In this document: one piece after another, positions 49,862-61,600 of the stretch
How positions within the stretch are numbered: position 1 is the first letter of the stretch
Layout: every line of letters starts with the position of its first letter
NCBI RefSeq assembly: GCF_001417965.1
Contig: NW_018388402.1
Span: 37,950-101,949, forward strand
Reading direction: 5' to 3'
DNA: 64,000 bases
Origin: Exaiptasia diaphana
Taxonomy: Eukaryota; Cnidaria; Anthozoa; Actiniaria; Aiptasiidae
The notes under the pieces: generated by a model
Database searches by the model: none
What the model saw: the letters and a program-made list of their open reading frames with translations, nothing else
What the model was told of the DNA's origin: nothing
Program-made: the position numbers and the translations under genes

Positions 49862-52418
49862 AGATTTTTGTGTTTGGGCGCCGATTTGGCGCCATGAGAC
49901 TCGGTCTAATTCAGTGCTTTGTCTAAGTCCGGGCACATGCTCTGCTACGCCGAATACCAAGCACGCAAGATGTAGCTGAATTTACGGCGTGCAAGTTTAT
50001 TTTCACTTGGTTGGCAGCGCGCACTTGCAAGTCGCTGTAAATCTGACCAGAATTGAGCGCACTACTTTAACATATTCCACTCACTCATGGCAANATCACT
50101 CACGTATGTCGAGAGAACGATGGCGCCGAGTCGATGTATTCAGCTTAAAATGGAATGTTGATTAATTTATCGACCAATGACAATAAGTTTTGTCAACTGA
50201 GCATGTAACTTCCCAGAGCACGAATCACTGGGAAAAATGAAAAATAGCGCAAAAAGTTGCTTAAAAGTATTGAGACGAACATGTACGCACANAGATTAGA
50301 CCTTTGTTGAGCTGTCAATCATCGGGAATGCAAAATGTTGCCGTTGACATGGGTTTTTGGGAAAAGGTGTAAACCGGCACACGCAACCATAAATGACTTA
50401 TCGATCTTAAAGTCGAGTATCCTTAACAGCAGACCACCAAACCATTGCCAGTTCGAGTTACTTTCTTGGCAAGGACAATAACTGACTCTATTTTTAGCCA
50501 TTTCCGTGAAACATGAAATCTCAAATTAAATATGATTAATCACAGTTGCAAGGTTCGGTGATTTTAAAGCCGAAACTATTATTAAAAGATCTTCTAGTAA
50601 TGTGTAATTTAGACTGCATTGTATAAAACTGATGTGTAACACTTTGATCTAGTTTTTTGTCTTTGCTGTGATTATCAGTTTTGGGGTTTCCAATTAGTGA
50701 AATATGAAAAATAAATTATATTAATCGAAAAAAGTTTCTTATCTAGATGACCATCTATGATCTCTGGAATCCTGAAGTTTGATGAACAGGCAAGTGAATC
50801 TGATCAAGTTTCAAAAGTAAAAGAGACTGGACTACGGGAAAAACCGATTAGCGCGCGAAGTAGCTCGTTTAGTTGCTAGTTCGTCTATTGCCGCGTCGTA
50901 CTGCATCTGTCCTAACTGGAACCAAAAGGCCTCTCAACCTGCTATAAAAGACTACAGAAATCCATTCTTCAACAGAACGAGGATCAAAAATACAAAATTA
51001 ATGACATAGAGCGGAATTTTGTAAATATCATGTTGACCTAATCAAAGTGGAGACATACTTGTGACATCTGGAGAGCTGAACAACCGAGCGTGTCCTCGAT
51101 GCAGTTCAACGCCAATGACGGGAGAATGGNAACGAGAGCCTTCACTCTTGACATTGATATGTTGAAAATTGGAAATTGTTTGAATAACTAGTTCGATCAT
51201 CGAGACTCGAGACGCCATTCAACAATTTTGTGCATTTCATCTCTACACTCGTTCAAGGCGGGGTTTCCTTGACAAGACACACACCTCTCAAATCTCGACA
51301 TGGACGGCGATCGTCCATGTAATGCCACAGTGATCATGACCAAATAAACCTGCCTCTTCCACAAAACATCATTTTTAAGATGACGGCCTAAACTTTTCCG
51401 CGTCAATTACTTGTTGTCCAATTTGACTGCCTTTGAGGTCAGTGCAATTAGGAGTGAAAACTTTAAACTAGCTACTATGGTTTTGGAAGCTTTCAAGTTT
51501 ATTTTCTCTTCATATTATCTTTGTTTTAGTAGTTTTTACAATCAATTTGGCATCAATAGCGGTTAATTATACACAAGCATCGTAACAGTAATAATATAAG
51601 TGATGAGAATATGATTATTAAGAACTATGACCATCAAATTTCACGACATCCTCAAACTCTTACAAATGTCGCCTCAAACTCCAAAACATCATGTAAAATT
51701 CTTCAAAGTNAAATCAAAAACAAAACGGAGTATTTGTTTTTTAGATGGGATTAACGGGTCTCGTACGTTGAAACATCAATTGTCGACACAGTACTAACTA
51801 CAGGTCAGAATGATGGAATTGAAAAAACCCTACGAACCGCACAGTGACAGTCCCCTTATTATTCCTATCACATCGCTATTGCATCCATTTGATGTGATAT
51901 GAAGATATGCCGTATGGTGTTTCATCTCTAGATTATTAATCTTTGGAACATAAACGCTTATTAAGTCGCGTACAAGAAGCAAGTCGAATGCCTACACCAG
52001 ATAGCCTTCAAATCAATCGTGTTTTCTTCATCTTGTTTTAGACTTTATCTCAGATAAACTAACTGATATTTCAGCTTAGATTTCATAATAGTTTTTGTGA
52101 ATCGTAGTTGATAGAAGAGTTTTTCTTAAAAAATTAGTTTGATTCCCTTGTTGCGTTATTGTGGTTTCTGCCTTCGGCTTAACAGTAGTGGATCGTTGAG
52201 TACGCGTTAATGTTGCTCAATATGTAAACCATGATCCGAAACCATATTTATTTATATTCATCAGGCCTTTTTCAAAGCAATGCCAAAATTAGAAATTTTC
52301 TTATGCATAAAAAGAAGACAGATTTATTGTTAAGTTACATTTGGAGAGACCTTGAGATAAAAGTGAGATTAAAGTCTTGAAATGCTAGGCTGACATGAAA
52401 AAGAAAAAAAGGCCTTAC

Positions 52419-52498
52419 CTTTGACGGTGATCTGCGATGCGTTCAGCGTGAAGGATCTCTCTAACTGAGTGGTCCGCCGTCAGTTGGTGGATTTAAAT
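52419..52498 (-). promoter_or_regulatory. Candidate first exon and promoter (site 3)
   Basis: On the minus strand an ATTTAAAT box (52491-52498) precedes an exon-like stretch that ends CAAAG|GTAAGG (edge 52419). Upstream, near 52600, are an inverted CCAAT, a GGATAA site and, slightly further, CACGTG and CAGCTG E-boxes. It shares the word GCTGAACGC with site 2. It could be a distal GATA promoter or the start of a non-coding RNA. Confidence 0.35.
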
Positions 52499-52679
52499 CA
52501 GAGAAATCGATTAACTCCAACAAAATGATTCATTTGGAAGTTGCTTATAACGCAAATTAACCAAATTAAAATCGATCTCATTATTATGCGTGAGGATCGG
52601 CCGTTGATTGGGGGATAAACACAAGAGTTGGGCCAACGAAAGGCCAGTCACGTGACCTAGCAGCTGCTATACAGCAGTC

Positions 52680-55600
52680 CTTACATCTAGCCTTTTTGAA
52701 GGGTTTACAAAAACGCAGTAATCAAAATTAATTTAATAAGAGCATTGAAAAAAGACACAAAACAAAACGTTTCCAAATTGGACTCACGACGAAAAAGACT
52801 TGAATATTTGGATCGGAAAACATGTAGAAAAGACACCGCACTACACTTTCACGGCTAGTAAGATCTTTTGAAATGAATCATCAGTGCTTCTAAGTTAGGA
52901 TCACATCACATAACAAACAAACGAAACTTGGACTTATTGTCGTGTCTTATCTATCCAGAATAACCGGAAAGAGCATACATATTCCATCATCTGATCGAGC
53001 TCAGTCTGATAACAGCCTATTCTATACTTTGTATGTACATTCTACATAATTCCACGGCCAGTTTTTTGTCACTTTCCTTCATGTTGATGAAGATAAACCG
53101 TAGATAAATCATGCTATTTTGTATATAAATTTACCTAATCTCCCTAGCAAGATGACTTTATACGAAGGCAATAAATCTACAAAGTTTACAACGAACGCCT
53201 CTTGTTTTAATGCTAATGCCTCTTCGGTCAAAATCTCCCCAAAGGAAAATCCTCACTTTGAAGATGTAGTTTTATACATAATAGCTTCCTGAAATACCAT
53301 GTCACTGGTAATCTTAACCAACGAGTATATTGTTTCTCATCTTACCCTCCATTAGCGGAATATTGGTTAGACAAAGTGTGAATTTAAAGTTTAAGAAATT
53401 GGTCAAGATATACAAAGTGTAATCTACTCCATCGCCGGTCAACTGAAAATGGCAAGTTAAAGTCTCGCATATCTATCGGTATTATATCAGACCAACAATA
53501 TAATAATAACATTCCTAGAAATCACTGATAGAAGGCAACTTCGTAGATCAGATTTGGGAGAAATATGGATGAGGAAGTGGAACGATTTTTCTTAAAACGG
53601 TGCGTAAATGCAACTAAGTTGAGTCTTTGTGAATTGGTCGCATCGTCAAGCGCATTTTTTTTTTCGTTTTTGATTTTTAGGTCTTGGGTATTTTGCTAGC
53701 TGATATTTTCATCTACCAAAAATGAACATTGCAATTATTTCGATACATCTTAACACCGAGGGGAATAAATCAAGTTTTTTTCTCTGTATTTTTCAATCGT
53801 CAAAAGTTATATCAACATTCGCTGGAGATTTTTCAAACTTCGCCGTGTTTGATCTGTGGATGCTAGACAAATAAAACGTTTGGAGCGTATTTTTCAGTTT
53901 TCCTTTTGTTGACAGACCTATCGAAGCAACGGACAAAGGCTTTAAACAAGGTTTAGAAGATATAAAAGATTTGAAATGCACTGTTATGAATAAGCGTTGA
54001 AAAGTGTTGAAACTTAATCCTGCGAAAATGACATCAATTGCGTCAACTATTGCTGAACAACTGATCATTCAAACAAACTCACAGACAGTACTCAATGGTT
54101 AGACACATGACAAATTCAAAGTCATGAGCGCAAGCCAAATTTAAGGCAAACGAGTGAATATCCTGACATTTATAGCTTAAAAACCTGTTAAAAGAGTCCC
54201 CTGAGATATTTCTACAAGAAGGTCAATTATAACGTGCGAACCAGTAAAACTTCAAAGCTATTCATGCAGAAGACAACAACGATCATCATAGCACAATGAT
54301 TACTCCGTAACGGACAATACAATTTGTTAAAGTTTATTTCAACCAATAAAGCCTTTCGCTCGACTACAGTCCATCGAAACATGAAAAAAAAATAGGCTTA
54401 CTTGACACGATGAAAGACACGAATGTTAGTCTGATCTGAACACAAGACACTAGCATGTGCACGACCTTTTATCAAAACGAAAAAAGAGATATACATAAGC
54501 TATGGACTTTTGNTCTTTGCGCTATAGGAATAATAACATTTAATTAGGCAATTTTCGTCAAATTATTTTCAGTCAGCAAAAGAATATAGTGATGCTTATT
54601 ACCTTAATGTCCGTATTAAAACGACGGCCGTCCCTTCTTTGACTCGACCAAATTGGGATTTGCCGCAAATGTCAAATTTCCCTTAATAATAACTGGATTG
54701 CTCACGTAAAAAGGCTAGCGACTCGCTACTTGATTTTATTTTGTTTGTCATTTAGTAGGGGTGCGGTCCGTTTTTATTACATACATAATGTTATCGTTAT
54801 TCGCTATTTCGACCGGATTTCTTAAAAAAAAAAGAATGTAAAACAGCCATGGAGACGTGTTTTGGGACTGTTTTTGACATGAATATATTTCAAGTCATTT
54901 GGCTTTCAGAAGCAAATATATTAAGTTGGTCTTGTCCCAGCAGAAATGAACACTTATTTTCTTCCCACGTATTTGTTCGATAAGATCGCTCCTGCATTAA
55001 TTTAGAAACATATTCCAATTCACTGCCGATGTTGCAGATTCAACACCAGATAACTCCACTGTTTTGACGGTTTGGAAACTGAGGCCTTTCGTAAACAGTT
55101 CGGTTTGAAAACTTAGCTTCCGGAAGCTCACCCATGCCGTCTTCAGTTTTAAGCTCCAAGGAGTATAGTTCTGGGAGCTCTCTCACTATCGTTTCATCTT
55201 ACTATCTCTTATCTCTGCGGGAGATGGGTTCATCTTGAAAAAAGTGAAGGCTTGGAGAAACTAATATCTCAAATTTCCTTTATTTATTTTTCTTTGCTGC
55301 ACTTATGAGCTCAAAAACTACAGTAAAAATAACTCTATCCTTGAACTTGGTTTTCCTGCCTATTCAAGACTTAACAGTCTTTGTGGGATATTTTACTGTG
55401 ATTATTAACGGCACGGAAAACCCTTAGACCCTTGATTCTTTAATTAAGTCATTTGTTTTTGCTTTTTGCAATCAAAAAGGGCCGTGAGACAAACTATGGG
55501 ACGGCTAAAAAACAGTTATCAAATCGAATGATGCGTTTTTGATGGCGAGCGAGACAGCTGATGTGCGATAGTCCATTCTATCAGTTCTATGCCAGCAGTT

Positions 55601-58600
55601 AAACGTGTTCCACATAAATATTCACACCTCGGGGAACCAGAGATTGTTTCTGATATCCGTGGAACTTTTCAAGAAGAATTGCTTTCCTACGTAAATATTT
55701 CATAAACACAGGACCATCAAATGAACGCCTATCAATGACATGTTGTTAACATCTTGCGTTAGATTTTAACCGCAAAATATTATCTTCTAAAGAACTTGGA
55801 CAGACTTTTGCGAGATGTTCTCCGAGTCCGTTTTTAATGCCTTTCTCAATTTCTCCAGTTGCTAAATATAGATACTACAATCATAAATCTTGATAGGTTT
55901 GTTGGAAAATATTGCCAGTATTACGAAACTAGCACGAACATTTCATCGGGTTCAGATCAAGCGATAAAAGATAATATATGATTTCTCTTTTCTTTTCTGC
56001 GAGTTCAGTTTTTCGCTTTCCGTCTTGGTCGGTTTGATTGACGTAAGCCTTGCTTTAACATCGAGATAAGACGATGGCTCTTGCAGATTAAGAGTTTTTT
56101 ACTTTAAAAGCGAGAGAAAACCTTTCTATTCTCGAGCAGTATTGACCACAATATTTGAATATCTCAAAGACTAACCAAAATAGAGCATGNTTTTTNAATG
56201 ACTTCAAACTTCATAAGCAAATACTATAAAAACATTTTTTTTTAAATAGTTGGCGCCAAAAAGATGAAGTCCCTCTTTCTTTTTATTATCTTAATCACTT
56301 TCTGAGGCTTCACATCTCTGATTATAAACTCCGATCGTGCAAATAATAACGGCTAAACAGTGGTACTGGGCCCGAGTCGTGATTTGATATCGGTTTTGTT
56401 GCGATTTTTTTTTTGTCGTTTATAAATGATTTGTTCCATCAGACTAATGGATCGATTGCATTAGTGTTTTTACATCTCTGATCATCAATACAAGTGATCA
56501 GACTCTGTACATGGGAAAAATACACTGAGATAATTCCCACTGTGTTAGCGGTAGGAATATACTAGGTCAGAGAACTGTCAATCAAACGACCCATGGAGGG
56601 CAAAACTAGCCAAAACATTAAAGAAACTACTTACTTACCTATACGCATAACCTGAAAAAAATACTTGTGAAATATCGAAGGCAATCAGAATATACCTAAG
56701 CGTTTTTCAATGTCAATGTATTGGACAAAACAAAATGTAAAAATACCCGCTACTTGCGTTGACTCATGACGTGCATGCCCTCAGTCAATCCTGAGAAGTC
56801 GACTAAAGATAAATTCGGTACAGAAAACACCTACGTTTTACAATTTAAAACACATCCCTGTATGCCATTTTGATCTATTTTTATTAGATGCTTATTGAAG
56901 GGATTTACAGCGGTCAAGAGAGTTGTAAATAGTATTTGTTTAGGTAAAAAGGATTGTGTTGACCAATTCGAGGTCACTCCCTATTGAAATGAAAACTCCT
57001 CGTCTTCAAGTTGTCCTAAATACAATTTATGTTTCTTTTGGCATAACTTTTGTTGTCTATTACTTCATGTTACACTCCTATGGGATCAGCGCGTTTTTCC
57101 TTTCGGGAGATAACTCTAAATATTATCATAACCTAGCGACCTTTATTTCCAAATGTTTGCTTGATCAAATCTTCAAATAATGTCAGCCATTTTGACAAGC
57201 CTTCACTGTTTGCAATCCAAATTTCGAATCATTGTATCGCGTTTTTTTGACGGCGATTTTCTTTGTTTATCAAACGTTTAAGACTTTTAGAATCCCTTAC
57301 CGATATGCTATCGTATTTTTTTGTTAGCGAGCAAGCTATCTTTGCCTAGTTGGCGATATATCTGAGTCACAACACCATAAAAAGTAAGAGGCGATCGAGC
57401 AACTACAGCAATCTTCGTTATCATATGTTATATGTTTGTCTTATAGATACCATATACTGACATATAGATCAATAAAAATCTCTTCACCTCACTGTCAAGC
57501 TTCTAATTTTCAGTATGCGCTTAGTAGGAAGTACATTCAACACGATATGCAATAGTGTCTTATCCAAGCCAAACACAATGAAGGTCAAATGCACTTTCCT
57601 TGTATTACAGCATGTGATTTTCTTGCTATCGAGATCAGGATCTCANGGCCTGATTTCTTACAAAACATTTCACACTTTATAAAGTTAATATCAAAGATAT
57701 GGCTGTGATTTAGTTTTCTTTTTTTACCTTCTATATTTTGATATCATCAATGCTTGATTGCCCATACATTTTCCAAATTCCAAGGATTGCTGGCAAACTA
57801 CAAGAATGGCCTTATTGAGCAATATAAGATAGAAAACCAAACATTATGAAACGTTGAAGTTTCGGTCTGATTTTATATTGTGGATATTAAGGGTGTTACA
57901 AACGGTGTTTCTTTATTCTCTATTTTCTTTAAACTTATCAATGCCTTCACAGTGCTTTGCTTTTGGATGATTTGAGCGACAACAATCCCTTGATTATCCC
58001 GATTCATCTGCTACCGATAGTCGATTAGTGCAATATATCTCTTGTAGCAAGTTAATACTGGGCTGTATTTTGCCTTACTCGCAAGTAAATCAGCGATAAA
58101 ATAACGATTACAGACTTAAATTCCTTAGCAGTTAACTCAGCTCGAAGGCTTTTGTCTCAATGTTATGAAATTGTTATGAAATTGAAAGAGAAAAGCAGAA
58201 AACTTAACTTCAAAGAAATAACTACTGGCTCAGTCGGGCGTGGCTGGTATAAAGCAAAGAGAGTTTTCTATAGAGTTTATTAGGCATTTGTGATAAATGG
58301 TTATCGTTGTTCGCATTCCGATGTGTTTTGCTGAAAAAACACGAACTTTGTCTTTGAAAGGTGATGATCTGCTATTTGTTAGATAGATGTAGATTATAAG
58401 GCAATACAGCTGCGATAAGTGTGTATCNTACACATGAGAGTATCTGGCTCTCTTGGCTCTCTTTAATACTCGTTGGGTATTGAATGGGGTGAAGGGTTTG
58501 TTAACCAACGCTCAGAAATGTCATTGAAGTCAATATTACAAGAATTCGACGAAAACCATGCTTTTTTGTCATAGCCCATTCTAAAAGCGTAATCAAATCA

Positions 58601-61600
58601 AAATTTCACAACCGCAAAGCAAATCAGATAACTCAGATTTAAGAATTTTTCACTGAATGTAAAAGTGCCACACAACAAAAGAAGCTATCTTGAATTGTGA
58701 TATGCTTCGTTTTGAAAGAAATTCCCATTAGAATGCCTTGACGATCAACTTCTAAGTTTCCTTAATTACTAAAATTATCGTAAATAGTATTCTTGTTGTT
58801 TTCAAAAACAACAAATTCGCTGTAATTAAACTGGTTCATTTCTTCGCTTATCTGTCAGTAGACATCAAATCAGAGTATTTTTGTCATGATGTAAAGAAAG
58901 CACTATCTTTTCCCGGCGCCTGCACGGAGTCAGTTGTTTCTAGATGAAAGTCCAGTTAACAGAAATCTATCATGGTGCTTAATAGCCCCTACATTACGCG
59001 TCATGATATACGATAAAAGATTATCAGGAATTGTGGAAATGAAACCTAAAANCTTTGATCTTTCTGATTTAGGAAATAATTTGATTGTTGTAGCGTCCTT
59101 TCGGGTTTATTTTTTTTTTAATTTTTCACTTAATATGGGATTTTAGTACCAGGCGTCCTTTTTTCTTTTCAAAGCTTTCATCCGAGAGCTATATTATTCG
59201 CTATTCCTGGCGTCCCATTTAGTTATTCAGTTTGTTAATCTTGTCTTTCCTGCCTATATAACTTCCAATTCACTTTTGTTCTNTCAGATTCCCTAAGGAA
59301 AATGTTCTATTTTATTGTAATCGCTGTCAGTTTTTTCTGTTAAAATCGATAAAATAATCAATGATAAATGCAAAAACAAAAATATCTAAATAAAAATAAA
59401 ACGAGATAATTCGATTTAACAAAGTACATGATATGAAATATGATATTTGATAAACAGCGCTCAGTCCCTAGGAATATTTTCAATAATACGAAGGACATGC
59501 AGCGCGCTATCGTAACGTTTGACAAGTAAAATAAAATGAAGATCGTGTTAAGGGACATGCATTGTGGTCCGATTTATTCAGNCAGTATTCGACTACTCGT
59601 ACTCGTTTTAAGAAAGAACGGTCAAATAATCAACTGTTAATATTGAAACATACTTCAAAACCATTAAAATATAAACTGGACGCAAGGGATCATGGCAATG
59701 GCAATGACGAAAGTTTAAACGAGCTATAACTTCGGCGTCAAGAAATGACTGATTACAATAAATTAACTATCTATGCAAAACATTAAAATCAAACTCAAGG
59801 TGAAAATTATGATATTTTCAATTTTTTTTATGCAAAAAGTCATATAACCTCCTATCTTACATGGTATGAAAACATAGACGATTTTAAGTTTTTGAAAAGT
59901 TCAAAACTTCACCTGAATTAGAAATCTATACATAAATCCAGCGATCCCCTGCAAGTTTTTACAATATATATCTAAGGACTAGAAAGCTGCACTGCGCTGC
60001 TTTTTTTCAAAAAGCTTGTGTCTTATCTAATTTTTCGTTGCTTTCTAGGCAGAAGAGCTATGATTTCTCTCTTGTTAAATCACAGTTTATCAACAAAGAA
60101 GGTCTATAGACACGTCATGATATCAGACGTAAACTGATTTACCCCTTCAGAGTAGAATACTTGCTCGTAGAGAAGCATGTTCAATGACGTTAAATGACAT
60201 CATTAATTTTATTATCGTTTATAACTTTAAAAAATCATAAAGTTTATGTGAAAGCATTTCAGAGAATAGTGAGACTCTGTGCCAAGCCATTTTATCCAGT
60301 TTTACTTTTGAAACGAAATTANCCTCGAATTGAAAATAAACATTGCGACAGTACTATGATATCTACGAGCCGACGAAAAACCAAAGAAATTCCCCATCAA
60401 TAAAACTCATGCTGTCTTATGTCGTAAAGAAAAACACGAAAGTTTATCACACTTTTAGGCTTAATAATCTCTAATTTCAAGATAAACCTTGGGTAGTATT
60501 AGCATTAGTGAAAACGAAAAAAAGGATTTTGACGTGATTTAAGGCGAGATATGGCACGTCATGATCGGTCATATACCGGTATTAAGCACTTTGTACATTT
60601 CATTCATGATATTGAAAGACGATGTAAATAAAAGAGCATACTCGTTTTGATATTAAGTAATAGCCTTTTAGTGTAGTGTTTTTATATGATTTGTAGATAA
60701 CTTAAGCCTCTTTTAAGAAATTTCTATAATCGAAACGAGAGCACAGACCTTTTTCTCAAAAAGAACGTCTCTAAGAGAATGCTTTTGCACGTGTATTATG
60801 TGTCGATAATTTNATCAAATTAACATCTACTGAATCCCTTTTAATTGTGAACCCTGTTCACGTTTGCCTAAAAAAAGAGTTCGATAAGAAAAAGAGACCT
60901 TTGATGGCTACAAACCCTCGGGCTCGTCAACCGAATGTTATCTATTCAAAACTCACATTTAAGAAATTAAAAAAATCACTTGTCTAATGGGCTGGTCTAC
61001 AATCTCAAAATAAAAACGTGAACATGAAAGCCATCTTTTAAAACTGTTAAAATTAACAGAATTATGTTCTTGGTAATTGTACAATTGCATTGAGTATGAT
61101 TTTTAAATTTGTTTTGAGTGAAGATTTAAGTGCGAGAATCTGGGAGAAAANAGTCAGCCAATGATTGGTGTTATTTGTGATTTCTNCCACTTGTCGGACA
61201 ATTTAAAGCGAAATATCTACGATTTTTTAAAAAGCCATTATTCAATATATGTCTTATAAACAAAGAGTTTCCCGTGGAAATGCCAAAGGCAGACCGAACA
61301 TGAAATAGAATTTGCAAAGCAGGACATATCCACGATAAGATTGTATATGCTGGCATAGGAAATCTGAAAGTCGGAAGCGCTCGGGCAGTGAAGATATTCN
61401 GTGATGATAAAAAAAGCTCCCAACTAAGCGAAGATGATTACAGGGTCGATAAGTTAATGTTCTCTAGAAGGTTAATGCTAAGGCTTTGTTCTTTTTTTCA
61501 CTGCCATTTGTTTGGGCTTTGAGCTTTGAGCGCAGCTGGGCTGAATACTAGGCACTAATACAATCTATTAGGATAACTACATGACAATTGCACCTTAATN

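Noticed and set aside
56637-56660. 13-base microexon (CAG|GTTATGCGTATAG|GTAAGT, minus strand)
   Set aside because: Acceptor and donor look good, but there is no partner exon or frame to support it.
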